A stretch of DNA of 64,000 nucleotides from an uncultured Acidobacteriaceae bacterium (GTDB taxonomy: Bacteria; Acidobacteriota; Terriglobia; Terriglobales; Acidobacteriaceae): the NCBI GenBank assembly GCA_903911925.1, contig CAIWFH010000017.1, forward strand, positions 1 through 64,000, read 5' to 3'. The notes under the pieces were generated by a model. That model saw nothing but the letters and a program-made list of their open reading frames with translations, was not told the DNA's origin and ran no database searches. Both the position numbers and the translations under genes were made by a program. Below are positions 8,946 to 20,552 of this stretch, in pieces (position 1 is the first letter of the stretch; each line of letters opens with the position of its first letter).

Positions 8946-10052
8946 TTAATTGGTATAAACCCGCACGTAGTCCACTTGGACTTCCGAGGGGAATGGGGTG
9001 GCGCCATCCGGAGAACCGGGCCAACTGCCACCGACCGCGAGGTTGAGCAGAATGAACTGCGGACCCGCATCGAAGGGCCACGTGCCGGGTTGAGTGGCAG
9101 CGTTAAACGTTGCGTATGGATTAGCGGGGTCGTCCACGTAGTACTGGATCTCGCCCTTGCTCCAGATCATGCCGTAGGTGTGCCAGGCGGTCGCCGAAAA
9201 TCCGGATGGGTGATATTGGATCCCGGTCTCGAGGCCTGTGCCGTGAATTGAGCCTTGCACCCAGTCAAAGCCCTCGTTCTGCGGGTTGCTGCCGTCGATA
9301 TGTTCCATCACGTCGAGTTCGCCGCAGGCCGGCCAACTGATGGTGACGATGTTGTTGCCCAGCAGCCAGAATGCCGACCACAAGCCCTGGCCTTCAGGCA
9401 GTTTCATGCGCGCCTCAATGCGGCCGTACATGAAACTGAACAGGCCTTGCGATTTCAAACGCGCCGAGGTGTATACGCTGGTTGCCGGCCGCCGTGCAAC
9501 GATGTGAAGCAGGCCGCCGGTGTCCTCGTAGGCGTTTGGATTGGCAGTGTCGCACGGCGAGGCGCTCGCACCCCACGCGCAGTAGTTTTCAAGCTCGTTG
9601 TTGCCAAAGCCGCTGTTGCCGGTGTCGTAGGTCCAGACGTGAGGGTTGGGCCCGGCGTTGGCGCCTGTCGAGTTGGTGAACTCGTCGGACCAGACGAGCG
9701 CCCCGGAAGGAATGTTGGGCGAGAAGGCCTGGCTGGTGATGTTGCTGGATTTGCTGCTCGGGGACATGGCCATCGCTTTAACGGTCAGGTTGGAGGCCAC
9801 GAGGAATGGAGCCTGGTAGACCTGCGAGGTGGCTCCGGGCGCGCTGCCGTCGAGCGTGTAGTAGATGATGGCTCCAGAGGTCGTGCTGGCCAGGCTGACG
9901 ATGATGGCGCCATTCTGCGCGGCGCTGGTTGCTACTGTCGGCGCGGCAGTCTGGATCGGCGCGGGTGTTGCGCCGCCACCGCCTCCACCGCACCCCCACA
10001 ACGATGCACTGAACAATACAACCGCCGATAGCAATGGCGCACTCGCTCTCAT
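8946..10052 (-). CDS. GH16 glucanase lipoprotein with chitobiase-C-like domain, 368 aa
   Basis: Secreted endo-beta-glucanase (laminarinase/lichenase type) tethered as a lipoprotein. The signal peptide ends in the lipobox L-W-G-C (Cys21), followed by a glycine linker. Residues about 40-110 resemble the CHB_HEX_C_1 domain (Y-Y-T-L-D-G-S-A-P). The GH16 jelly roll runs from about 118 to the end, with the catalytic motif E-L-D-V-M-E: nucleophile E245 and acid/base E250. The open frame extends to 10112, but the ATG at 10052 has GGAGGT 5 bases upstream and starts the signal peptide directly. Substrate is most likely beta-1,3- or mixed-linkage glucan; sequence alone does not separate these. Confidence 0.92.
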   Translation of the reverse strand: MRASAPLLSAVVLFSASLWGCGGGGGGATPAPIQTAAPTVATSAAQNGAIIVSLASTTSGAIIYYTLDGSAPGATSQVYQAPFLVASNLTVKAMAMSPSSKSSNITSQAFSPNIPSGALVWSDEFTNSTGANAGPNPHVWTYDTGNSGFGNNELENYCAWGASASPCDTANPNAYEDTGGLLHIVARRPATSVYTSARLKSQGLFSFMYGRIEARMKLPEGQGLWSAFWLLGNNIVTISWPACGELDVMEHIDGSNPQNEGFDWVQGSIHGTGLETGIQYHPSGFSATAWHTYGMIWSKGEIQYYVDDPANPYATFNAATQPGTWPFDAGPQFILLNLAVGGSWPGSPDGATPFPSEVQVDYVRVYTN

Positions 10053-10539
10053 TTCAGACCTCCGGCATGGCACGAGGGAGCGGTGCCGCATTTGCCGACC
10101 CAATCTAAGCACTCTCCAACTCGGGAGTCAAACGGGAGGGTACAACGCGCGTCCAGAGGCGCAGCAAGAGCGGCTCAGAGAAATGGCGGTGATTGGCAGA
10201 GGATAAGGGAAGGGAAGTGGCAGTTTCGGCGTTCAAGAGGAAAGTGTGCCGGAAAATCGAACGGCCGGGAGTATCTACTGCTTCCCGGCAATCGCCCCAG
10301 ACCGTTCAAGGAGGACACACATATATTCTGGCTCGTTTGTAACTGCCTTTGCTTCTATTGTCTTTGTGGAAGGTCAAATAATCTGCAAACATAAGAGCTT
10401 ATAAAACAACGATTTACATAGCATATTGCTTGACCGAGTAAGTTCTTTGTTTTTCTTTTTAACATGAAGCAGAGTCTTCAATCCAACCTGCACCGCCACT
10501 GACTATTCATCGGTGGCGGGGCAGTTGTGGATGCGGCAT
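10053..10539. other. Intergenic region between GH16 gene and metH
   Basis: A 487-base gap with no gene I can support. The right half (about 10300-10480) is clearly AT-rich and probably holds the GH16 promoter. A hairpin lies at 10494-10520 just past the metH stop and is listed separately. The plus-strand reading frames here have weak composition and no ribosome binding site. Confidence 0.5.
10494..10520 (-). terminator. Putative metH transcription terminator hairpin
   Basis: CCGCCAC (10494-10500) pairs perfectly with GTGGCGG (10514-10520) around a 13-base loop, starting 20 bases after the metH stop on the minus strand. There is no immediate U-run, although an A-rich plus-strand tract lies about 30-50 bases further on, so intrinsic termination is uncertain. 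Confidence 0.4.
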
Positions 10540-14043
<3,504 letters not shown>

Positions 14044-14157
14044 AATCGCTCCTGACCTGGTGGTCGCTTGGGGAAAGAAGGGGATGCGGCCTATACCTCT
14101 AGCATAAATGGTTGAACGATTTGCCCATTGCCTGCTCGTAGGCGGGTAGAAAAGCGA

Positions 14158-14197
14158 TTGATTTCCGGCTGAGAGAATGGTATAACTGTTATACAAA
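14158..14197 (+). promoter_or_regulatory. brnTA promoter with overlapping 15-bp palindromic operator
   Basis: TTGATT at 14158-14163 and TATAAC at 14181-14186 are separated by 17 bases, a good sigma-70 promoter. The perfect dyad GTATAAC-T-GTTATAC (14180-14194) covers the -10 element and the predicted start point. It ends 3 bases before the toxin ATG. In BrnTA systems the BrnA antitoxin, alone or with BrnT, represses its own promoter by binding a palindrome, so this is the likely operator. The predicted mRNA leader is only about 4-5 bases and has no Shine-Dalgarno sequence. Confidence 0.75.
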
Positions 14198-14476
14198 ATG
14201 CGTTTCCACTTCGATCCGCGCAAGAGCCAGCGGTTGAGGGCAAACCTGCACCGAGGCATCGGCTTTGAAGAGGCGCAGGAGATTTTTGCCCGTCCTTACT
14301 ATCTCGACCAACGGTCGGACATGCCCGAGCAGTACCGCGCGATTGGATGGGTTGGGCAACGCCTGTTCTCGCTGGTCTTTGAAGTAAGGGAAGATGAGGA
14401 AGGCGAGTTCTACCACCTGGTCACGCTTTGGAAGTCAACCCACGAAGAGGAGGTGCTTTATGCCGAAAATGCTTGA
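14198..14476 (+). CDS. brnT: BrnT-family ribonuclease toxin, 92 aa
   Basis: Type II toxin of the BrnT/DUF497 family, a RelE-like ribonuclease fold that cuts RNA and arrests growth until neutralised by BrnA. Typical features are the opening F-H-F-D-P-R-K, G-I-G-F-E-E-A-Q-E-I-F, Y-R-A-I-G-W-V and the closing K-S-T-H-E-E-E-V-L-Y, where most homologues have basic residues before E-R. That closing segment is less basic than usual, which may reduce activity. The ATG has no ribosome binding site and sits almost at the predicted transcription start. It overlaps the antitoxin gene by 17 bp, in the usual toxin-first order. Confidence 0.85.
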   Translation: MRFHFDPRKSQRLRANLHRGIGFEEAQEIFARPYYLDQRSDMPEQYRAIGWVGQRLFSLVFEVREDEEGEFYHLVTLWKSTHEEEVLYAENA

Positions 14477-14726
14477 ATCCCCCAAGCCGCTAAACGCCGA
14501 TAAAATTGCCGAGCTCGCCGACCGAGGCGAAGACGTTTCGCGATTCTTCACTGGAAAAGGCAAGATGATGCCACCAATTCAGCGAGTCAATGTAGATTTT
14601 GCACTGCCCATGCTCCAGGAACTGGACAACGCCGCTCGGGAATTGAATATCAGCCGGCAGGCGGTGATCAAGACGCTGCTGCGTCACGCGCTGGATCAGC
14701 AGAATCTGGCACGGAGGGCGCGGTAA
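14460..14726 (+). CDS. brnA: BrnA-family antitoxin, ribbon-helix-helix, 88 aa
   Basis: Antitoxin that binds BrnT and, through a C-terminal ribbon-helix-helix, DNA. The N-terminal segment D-R-G-E-D-V-S-R-F-F is typical of the toxin-contact region of BrnA. The RHH segment follows: V-N-V-D-F-A-L as the strand, then L-Q-E-L-D-N-A-A-R-E-L and S-R-Q-A-V-I-K-T-L-L-R as the helices. The start at 14460 has AGGAGG about 7 bases upstream, much stronger than the toxin's, so the antitoxin should be translated in excess. The longer frame from 14394 lacks such support. It probably binds the palindrome at 14180-14194. Confidence 0.87.
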   Translation: MPKMLESPKPLNADKIAELADRGEDVSRFFTGKGKMMPPIQRVNVDFALPMLQELDNAARELNISRQAVIKTLLRHALDQQNLARRAR

Positions 14727-14761
14727 ATGCTGTTCACCAGGGTGGGCCCTGTCGGCCTTGC

Positions 14762-15298
14762 CTAGAACTTCTCGCGGTTCGATTCCGGACGCCCTCCGAT
14801 CCAAGCAAAACCATCTCCATACTCAAACTGGTCTGGCACGAACATTTTTGACTCACCGCGAAGAACAACCCATACCTGGAGCCGATAGTCTATGGATCCC
14901 TCCTCGGTCTCGATAGAAAAGACATCGTCTGCAATCTCATAGACGATTGGCCGCCTGTTCAAGTCATTTGTTTTCTTCCAGGACTGCGCCAGTGGAACAT
15001 CGACTTCCAACTTCATGCCATGGAGCGACACAGAATTGCTTCCCAGCTTTAATGGTTCAAGAAGGTATCGTTCATGAAAAGCCTTCCTGGACTCATAGGA
15101 CCTCGGTGCTTTTTCAATCAACCGAAGGCGACATCTAAATCTTGATTCTCCATAATCCAGGTAATCCGTTTTATCGAAGCCATATGCCTCTACGAGGTTC
15201 GCCCAACCATGCTCCAAATCGGCGCACATTCGAATCACGTCTTTGTTTGCAGCTGCGAATCCACACTCGAAAACGTTCATCGACGAACCCGTGCTCAA
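14762..15298 (-). CDS. Hypothetical protein, 178 aa, TTG start
   Basis: I do not recognise a family. The protein is soluble, mixed alpha/beta and acidic, with no signal peptide or membrane segment. The C-terminal half is strand-rich (V-Y-E-I-A-D-D-V-F-S-I-E, Y-R-L-Q-V-W-V-V-L-R-G). The TTG start at 15298 has AGGAA about 6-7 bases upstream, overlapping the stop of the preceding nuoI-like gene 9 bp away, so the two probably share a transcript. An ATG at residue 7 is the alternative. Base composition is somewhat more AT-rich than that of its neighbours, which may point to acquisition. Confidence is moderate that it is real and nil on function. Confidence 0.6.
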   Translation of the reverse strand: MSTGSSMNVFECGFAAANKDVIRMCADLEHGWANLVEAYGFDKTDYLDYGESRFRCRLRLIEKAPRSYESRKAFHERYLLEPLKLGSNSVSLHGMKLEVDVPLAQSWKKTNDLNRRPIVYEIADDVFSIETEEGSIDYRLQVWVVLRGESKMFVPDQFEYGDGFAWIGGRPESNREKF

Positions 15299-15307
15299 AA
15301 AGTATTC

Positions 15308-15775
15308 CTACTTCGCCGCCAGCGCCCCAATCTGCACCAGCATGTTTTCCTTGCGCATCACCAGGTTGGTGGCGTTCAGGGTAGCCAGTTCAAAGCCGTG
15401 GCCATGGGTGATGGCGTCGGTGGGACAGGCCTCTACACAGTAGCCGCAGAAGATGCAGCGGTTGTAGTCGATGTTGTAGACCTTGGCGTATCGCTCAGAT
15501 GAGGAAAAGCGCACTTCCTCGGTGTTTTCAGCAGCTTCAATATAGATGCAGTTGGAGGGGCAGGCGGCCGCACAAAGGAAGCAGGCCACGCACTTTTCGA
15601 GGCCGTCTTCGTCGCGCTGCAGCAGGTGTGCGCCGCGGTAGCGCTGCTCAAGAACCGCTCCGCGAAGGGGGCCGGCGCCGTCAGGATAGTTTTCTACCTG
15701 GGTTGGCTGCAGAGCTTCCCTGAAGGTGATGCTCATGCCCTTGGCAATGGCGGCGATGTTGCCTGCAACTGACAT
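15308..15775 (-). CDS. nuoI: Orphan NADH-quinone oxidoreductase subunit I (NuoI/Nqo9), 155 aa
   Basis: Carries the two [4Fe-4S] clusters (N6a/N6b) that pass electrons towards quinone in complex I. Both ferredoxin motifs are complete: C-V-A-C-F-L-C-A-A-A-C-P and C-I-F-C-G-Y-C-V-E-A-C-P. The sequence is strikingly like the canonical Nqo9/NuoI form, including N-G/D-G-L-E-K-C and E-R-Y-A-K-V-Y. It differs from the second NuoI at 43348. It is not beside other nuo genes here, so it presumably serves a canonical complex I encoded elsewhere. The ATG at 15775 keeps the conserved amphipathic N terminus but leaves only 37 bp to the divergent gene and has a weak ribosome site. Confidence 0.9.
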   Translation of the reverse strand: MSVAGNIAAIAKGMSITFREALQPTQVENYPDGAGPLRGAVLEQRYRGAHLLQRDEDGLEKCVACFLCAAACPSNCIYIEAAENTEEVRFSSSERYAKVYNIDYNRCIFCGYCVEACPTDAITHGHGFELATLNATNLVMRKENMLVQIGALAAK

Positions 15776-15812
15776 AGAGCCAGTATACGATGGTTTCGAG
15801 GGAGAATCCACG

Positions 15813-16367
15813 ATGCGGATAAGGCATTCAGCAGCGGCTTTTGTGCTGGTGTTGGGAATCGGCCAGATAGCTCGATTGGGGCAGGCGCAAAGCCAGCAGC
15901 AACCTGCGGCAGCGCACGGCATGGACATGGAGCACCGTGCAGCGAAAGCAGCGCCGGGCCCGCTGAAGGTCTCATTTGGCGACAAATCTGCCGAGTGGAC
16001 GCAGGCAACCCTGGCGGCGCTGCCACACGTCACCCTCACGGTTTTCAACGCGCACGCCAAGGCGAATCAGACATATACGGGGGTGCCGCTGATGGCGCTG
16101 CTTGCGCAACTGGGCGTGCCGGAGAAGCCGCACGGCAACGATTTGAGACTGTACCTGGTGGCCGAAGGGGCGGATGGCTACAAGGCCGTCTACTCCCTGG
16201 CCGAGGTGAACCCCGACCTGCACGACGGTACGGTCATTGTGGCCGATACGCTGGAGGGCAAGGGTCTTGCAGACGGCGGACCTTTTGAAATTGTTGCTGC
16301 TGGAGAGAAGCGCCCTGCCCGCTGGGTGCGCAACCTGGTTTCAATCAAGATACTGACGGCGGAGTGA
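15813..16367 (+). CDS. Exported molybdopterin-binding-fold protein, 184 aa
   Basis: Small periplasmic protein. Residues 1-26 are a signal peptide (ending A-Q-A-Q). The rest matches the core of the sulfite-oxidase-type molybdopterin-binding fold: T-Y-T-G-V-P-L-M-A-L-L near the middle, G-Y-K-A-V-Y-S-L-A-E, D-G-G-P-F-E-I-V and a closing R-W-V-R-N-L-V-S-I-K-I. The cysteine that would ligate molybdenum is not visible, so this is probably a non-catalytic relative. GGGAGA lies about 8 bases before the ATG. Histidine and methionine residues after the signal peptide (H-G-M-D-M-E-H) could bind metal. It is divergent from the orphan nuoI. Confidence 0.7.
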   Translation: MRIRHSAAAFVLVLGIGQIARLGQAQSQQQPAAAHGMDMEHRAAKAAPGPLKVSFGDKSAEWTQATLAALPHVTLTVFNAHAKANQTYTGVPLMALLAQLGVPEKPHGNDLRLYLVAEGADGYKAVYSLAEVNPDLHDGTVIVADTLEGKGLADGGPFEIVAAGEKRPARWVRNLVSIKILTAE

Positions 16368-16380
16368 TGAAACGCCGGAG

Positions 16381-16414
16381 CCGGCCGCCCGCAAGATTCC
16401 TTGCAGGCGGCCGG
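16381..16414. terminator. Bidirectional terminator-like stem-loop between convergent genes
   Basis: CCGGCCGCC (16381-16389) pairs with GGCGGCCGG (16406-16414), and the inner GCAAG pairs with CTTGC, giving a 14-pair stem with one internal mismatch. It sits in the 53-base gap between the converging stops at 16367 and 16421, so it can stop transcription from both sides. Confidence 0.65.
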
Positions 16415-16420
16415 AAGGCG

Positions 16421-17752
16421 CTACTTCTTTGGGTGCTCCTGGTTCGGCTTGCGCTGCGATTGCGGAGCAGATGGATGCTGCTGTGGCGCCGCCTGGTGCT
16501 GCTGCGGGGCTTGCTGGTGCTGCTGCGGTTGGGCCTGGCGTTGCTGTTGTTGCGGCGCCGTTTGACGCTGCTGCGGGACTTGCTGACGCTGCATCGGCGC
16601 AGTTTGATGCTGTTGCGTCGCCGTTTGACGCTGCTGCGGGACTTGCTGACGCTGCATCGGCGCAGTTTGATGCTGTTGCGTCGCCGTTTGACGCTGCTGC
16701 GGGACTTGCTGACGCTGCTGCGGCGCTGCCTGGTGCTGCTGCTGAGGCGCTTGTTGATGCTGTTGCGGCGTGGCTACTGGACGCTGTTGGAGTTGCGGTT
16801 GTTGCTGGCGCTGGACAGAGGCGGGGACCCTAACGTTTCGATCAGCTGCGAGAGGCTGGCTGACAACCGCGCTGGCCGGACGGCCATGATTGACGTTGGC
16901 AAACTGCGCCCGGTTTGTGCTGGCAGCCTGCTGATGCTGGATTTGCGCTCTCATGGGAGGCGCGTGCTCTTCGCGGCGCGCCGCCATTTCCGCAGGCCTG
17001 GCCCGCATCTGGATACCGCCCTGGCCGCCATTGAAGCTAACGCGACCGCCGCCGCGATGGTCGTCGCGGACCGGATGGTTATAGACGTTGCGGTTGATGG
17101 AGACGTTAATGTTGTTAACCGAGCGGTTGTAGTTAAAGTGGCCGCCGTGCCAGTAGCCGCCCTCGTAGCCGACGCCGACATAGCCGAAGCCATAATTGAC
17201 GCCGCCGTAGTAGCCGATGTGCGGGCCCCAGTAGCCACGGTAGAAGCCGTAGCGATGGTTATGGAAGCCCCAGTAGCCGGGCGTCCAGAGAGCGCCGGGG
17301 TAGGGAGCCTCAACCCATGCGCCGGGCACCCAATAGTAGCCGCCCCGGCCCCAGGCCCAATAGCCGGGAGTCCACAGGTAGTCGTCGCCGGGAGCCTGCG
17401 GCTGATCGTAGTCGGGCAGCGGAGGCGGAGGCTGGGGGGCATAATCGACCGGCTGCTCTCCATACCCTGGATCGTAGGAGCCTTGATCATTCGATTGGTC
17501 GGGAGCCTGGTAGCTGCCGCGATTATCGGGGGGCGGAGCGCTCTGTTTGGCGTTCGAAGCCGGTTGCTGCTGGGCGCCGGAATCGGTTGAAGCCGGGGCC
17601 AGATTCGCCGCCGCCGGATCCTGGGCCTGGTCCTGCGTGGCGGCCTGGTCAGTGGTGGCAGGTTGGTCTTGCTTTGCCGGGCATCCCGTAGTGAAAAGCA
17701 CAATCGCCGAGGCAAGCAGCGGTAGAAGTGCAGATTTGCAGCTGAAAATCAT
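16421..17752 (-). CDS. YXWGXW-repeat lipoprotein with Gln-rich tandem-repeat tail, 443 aa
   Basis: Envelope lipoprotein of unknown role. The signal peptide ends in the lipobox T-T-G-C (about residue 24). A proline/glutamine linker follows, then the aromatic W-T-P-G-Y-W-A-W-G and W-V-P-G-A-W repeats (YXWGXW family) and a Gly/Tyr/His-rich stretch with N-Y-N-R-S-V-N. The C-terminal quarter is almost only Q, P, A, H, T and R, built from a 21-residue unit repeated about 2.5 times. The ATG at 17752 has GGAG 6 bases upstream; an ATG four codons earlier has none. The repeat is likely to vary in copy number between strains. Confidence 0.8.
   Translation of the reverse strand: MIFSCKSALLPLLASAIVLFTTGCPAKQDQPATTDQAATQDQAQDPAAANLAPASTDSGAQQQPASNAKQSAPPPDNRGSYQAPDQSNDQGSYDPGYGEQPVDYAPQPPPPLPDYDQPQAPGDDYLWTPGYWAWGRGGYYWVPGAWVEAPYPGALWTPGYWGFHNHRYGFYRGYWGPHIGYYGGVNYGFGYVGVGYEGGYWHGGHFNYNRSVNNINVSINRNVYNHPVRDDHRGGGRVSFNGGQGGIQMRARPAEMAARREEHAPPMRAQIQHQQAASTNRAQFANVNHGRPASAVVSQPLAADRNVRVPASVQRQQQPQLQQRPVATPQQHQQAPQQQHQAAPQQRQQVPQQRQTATQQHQTAPMQRQQVPQQRQTATQQHQTAPMQRQQVPQQRQTAPQQQQRQAQPQQHQQAPQQHQAAPQQHPSAPQSQRKPNQEHPKK
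16559..16715. repeat. 63-bp in-frame tandem repeat, about 2.5 copies
   Basis: The unit beginning TTTGACGCTGCTGCGGGACT starts at 16561, 16624 and 16687, an exact 63-base period. Copies are near identical. It encodes 21 residues of the glutamine-rich tail of the YXWGXW lipoprotein and preserves frame, so expansion or contraction changes only the tail length. Confidence 0.85.
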
Positions 17753-17829
17753 CTCACGCTCCATTCGTTAACGATGCTATTGGGAGACTCCTGAGTCACA
17801 CAGTCCAGTATTGACCACCATGGCTTCGA

Positions 17830-18699
17830 TCAATGCGGGCCTGCAGGGGCCGACTGACCGTGGTTGTTGGCAGGCGGCGTGGTTACTGGTTTGCGCTCGT
17901 ACCGGGGTTTCAGGGTTTCCTGGCACAGCGCGGAGTTCTGCCCGCGCTGCAGGCCAGGTATTGCGTCTTGCGCGTGGCAAAGGCGCTGTTTCATGGCATC
18001 GGCGTCCTTGCCATTCAGCCGTTGGGTGCGCTCCAGGCCGCTTATGGGGTCAACATCGTACTGGTAGACGAAGTCGTCGGCCGGTTTCAGCTTGCCGTAG
18101 TCGAAGTAATTCCAGGTGGCCAGCAGTCCGCGCCCGTTGCTCTGGGCCATCACCGCGTAGACTTCGGTCCAGGCTACGCCGGGAGGCACGTCGGAGGTGG
18201 AGATGGGCGCCGCCTGGCCGCCGCGCATCCAGCGGGCAGCCCACACATGCTGCGAATTGTCATAGTGGAAGGCAGTGAAGTAGGTGTCGGCGCTGCACTC
18301 GTTGCAATTGTCGTAGAGGGCGGTTGGCTCTTGCGCGCTGCCCTCGGCGAAGTGCATCCAGTCAAGCCAGCGCAGGTTTACGCCTTTCAGAACCGGGGTC
18401 ACCAGGTGGGTGGTGAGCGAAACGCTGTACACGCTGAACGGATCAGCGCCGGCCGGCGATTGCGGAGAGGGGCGCAGCGTGGTTACAACCAGCGCCGCAT
18501 CATACTTCACGCCGATCTCGCGGATGGCCGTCCACTTTTCAGCGTCCAGCGCTCGCGTAACCCAGACAATCACATCCTGGTCCTGCGGCGAGTGAAAATC
18601 CATCCAGCGGAAAGGGTCCTGCTGGGCGAACAGGGAACCCGCGGCGGCCAGCACCGCACACATCAATCCGCAAACGCGCCGGAACCTGACAACACGCAT
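17830..18699 (-). CDS. Exported hypothetical protein, 289 aa
   Basis: Family not recognised. The first 26 residues form a signal peptide (basic start, then L-M-C-A-V-L-A-A-A-G-S-L-F-A), so it is probably periplasmic. The rest is soluble with many tryptophan and aspartate residues, a C-N-E-C motif near the middle and single cysteines later. The C terminus is rich in proline, arginine and asparagine. The frame is open to 18816, but those codons would overlap the UbiD gene and precede the signal peptide, so the ATG at 18699 is preferred. It lies 88 bp downstream of ubiD on the same strand and could be cotranscribed. Confidence 0.65.
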   Translation of the reverse strand: MRVVRFRRVCGLMCAVLAAAGSLFAQQDPFRWMDFHSPQDQDVIVWVTRALDAEKWTAIREIGVKYDAALVVTTLRPSPQSPAGADPFSVYSVSLTTHLVTPVLKGVNLRWLDWMHFAEGSAQEPTALYDNCNECSADTYFTAFHYDNSQHVWAARWMRGGQAAPISTSDVPPGVAWTEVYAVMAQSNGRGLLATWNYFDYGKLKPADDFVYQYDVDPISGLERTQRLNGKDADAMKQRLCHAQDAIPGLQRGQNSALCQETLKPRYERKPVTTPPANNHGQSAPAGPH

Positions 18700-18787
18700 G
18701 CACTCATGTATATCAGAGCGATGGCGATGCCGAATCCGGCTCCAAAGCCCTCCGTTAAATGGCTTTGCGCTCATGCGTCGATTCCGT

Positions 18788-20422
18788 TCACAGTCCAAGC
18801 TTTTGCCATAGCGCATCGACCCTGGCCTTGGTGTCGCGGTCCATCTCGATCATCGCGGGCCAGGGGCGGTCAAAGCCCTCGGCCTTCCATTTGCGGGTGG
18901 CGTCAATGCCCATTTTGGAGCCGTAGTTGGGCATGCGCGAGGAGTGGTCGAGCGAGTCCACGGGGCCAAGCGTGAACTGGATGTCGCGCTCGGGATCGAT
19001 GTTGTTGGCGACGCGCAGCACCACTTCGCCCACATCCTGCACGTCGCAGTCCTCGTCCACAACGACGATGCACTTGGTGAACATGGCCTGCCCGAGAGAC
19101 CAGATGGCGTTCATCACCTTGCGCGCCTGGCCGGGGTAGCTTTTGCGGATTGAGACCAGCATCAGGTTGTGGGCCACGCCCTCGACCGGCAGATTGATAT
19201 CCACAATCTCAGGAATGGTCATCTTCATCGCGGGCAGGAAGATGCGCTCCACGGCTTTGGCGAGCCATGCGTCTTCCATGGGCGGCTTGCCCACGATGGT
19301 TGCGGCGTAGATGGGGTCTTTGCGATGCGTGATGCAGGTGAGGTGGAAGACAGGGTACAGGTCGGTCATGGTGTAAAAGCCGGTGTGGTCGCCGAAGGGG
19401 CCTTCTTCGCGGAGCTCGCCGAGTTCTACGTAGCCTTCAAGGATGATTTCTGCGTTGGCGGGGACTTCTAGGTCGACGGTTTCGCACTTTACGATCTCGA
19501 GGGACTTGCCGCGAAGGAAACCGGCGATCATGAACTCCTCAACCTCGGGGGGGGCGGGGACGATGGCGGAAAAGGTGGTTGCCGGATCGGTGCCGATGGC
19601 CACGGCGACCTCGAGCCGGGAGCCTTTCAGTTTGCCGAGCGTGACTTGAGGCAGGCCGCCGATGGGGCCGTCGGGAATGGAAACGGCGCCGCCGGCCGAC
19701 TCGGCCATTGCTGCCACACCGGCAACTTTCGGGTCGAATTGGCCCTGGCCGGCCTCAATGGAAGCTGCCCGGCGCATGGCTTCGCGATAGTGTTCAGCGG
19801 CGACCTTCTGGCGCTGCCAGTGCATGCCGGTGGTGTGGCCGTCGAAGACCTGCATGCGGTACATGCCGATGTTGCGCTTGCCGGTGCGCGGGTCCCTTGT
19901 ATGGACGCAGGGCAGGGTGATAAAGCGGCCTCCGTCGTGGGGCCAGCACTTGAGAATGGGGAACTGGTTCAGGTCGAAATTGTCGCGGAGGATGACTTCC
20001 TTGCAGGGGGCGTCTTTGGCGGCGACGGTCTTGGGGAAGGCGGCGGTGAGCGCGCCCAGTTGCGGCAGCATTTTGAGCTTGTCGAAGAGCCCCTCGGGGG
20101 CTTTCACGTTCATGAGGCCCGTAATGCGGGCGGCAATCTCTTCAAGCCGCTCGACGCCGAGCGACATGGCCATGCGGCGCTCGCTGCCAAACTGGTTGAT
20201 GAAGACCTTGTGCCCCAGATGGCCCTTGATGTTTTCAAAGAGCAGGGCAGGGCCGCCGGGGGCGTACTTGCCTTGCGCGGCACCGCCGCTGGCGCCGATT
20301 TTCGACATGCGGTCGGTGATCTCGGTGATTTCGAGTTCCGGCGAAACTTCTTCCTTGATTCGCTTGAGTTCGCCGGCTTTTTCAAGGGCTTTGATCCAGT
20401 CGCGCAAGTCGTCGTAGGCCAA
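18788..20422 (-). CDS. UbiD-family prFMN-dependent decarboxylase, 544 aa
   Basis: UbiD-type (de)carboxylase using prenylated FMN; in this phylum it may serve quinone biosynthesis or aromatic acid metabolism. Visible landmarks are N-I-G-M-Y-R-M-Q and H-W-Q-R (cofactor region, about 190-210), E-E-F-M-I-A-G-F (about 308), E-G-P-F-G-D-H-T-G-F-Y (catalytic Glu region, about 350) and V-V-D-E-D-C-D-V. A TTG at 20422 with GGGAG 7 bases upstream gives the usual N terminus beginning A-Y-D-D-L-R-D. The upstream ATG at 20455 has no ribosome site. No UbiX flavin prenyltransferase is encoded in the window. Confidence 0.88.
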   Translation of the reverse strand: MAYDDLRDWIKALEKAGELKRIKEEVSPELEITEITDRMSKIGASGGAAQGKYAPGGPALLFENIKGHLGHKVFINQFGSERRMAMSLGVERLEEIAARITGLMNVKAPEGLFDKLKMLPQLGALTAAFPKTVAAKDAPCKEVILRDNFDLNQFPILKCWPHDGGRFITLPCVHTRDPRTGKRNIGMYRMQVFDGHTTGMHWQRQKVAAEHYREAMRRAASIEAGQGQFDPKVAGVAAMAESAGGAVSIPDGPIGGLPQVTLGKLKGSRLEVAVAIGTDPATTFSAIVPAPPEVEEFMIAGFLRGKSLEIVKCETVDLEVPANAEIILEGYVELGELREEGPFGDHTGFYTMTDLYPVFHLTCITHRKDPIYAATIVGKPPMEDAWLAKAVERIFLPAMKMTIPEIVDINLPVEGVAHNLMLVSIRKSYPGQARKVMNAIWSLGQAMFTKCIVVVDEDCDVQDVGEVVLRVANNIDPERDIQFTLGPVDSLDHSSRMPNYGSKMGIDATRKWKAEGFDRPWPAMIEMDRDTKARVDALWQKLGL

Positions 20423-20552
20423 AGAGATACTCCCGAAATATTGATTCTTCCCCATTCATACTACGGCTTCAGGCGCGGTAGAGTTTTGCCATTCCGATTG
20501 GCGCTATGGCATACTTCGCGCAAAGCGGTCGCGTTGCCCAAAGGAGCTTGCC

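Noticed and set aside
14044..14197. Cobalamin or SAM riboswitch before metH
   Set aside because: No B12-box or SAM-box sequence is visible in the short leader.
14044..14259. 72-codon N-terminal extension of MetH
   Set aside because: Not MetH-like and would run across the divergent brnTA promoter; the TTG with AGGAG at 14043 starts the conserved sequence.
14755..14810. GGTTCGATTCC word resembling a tRNA T-arm
   Set aside because: Flanking bases do not pair as a T-stem and no acceptor, D-arm or anticodon arm is present; it is the coding end of a hypothetical gene.
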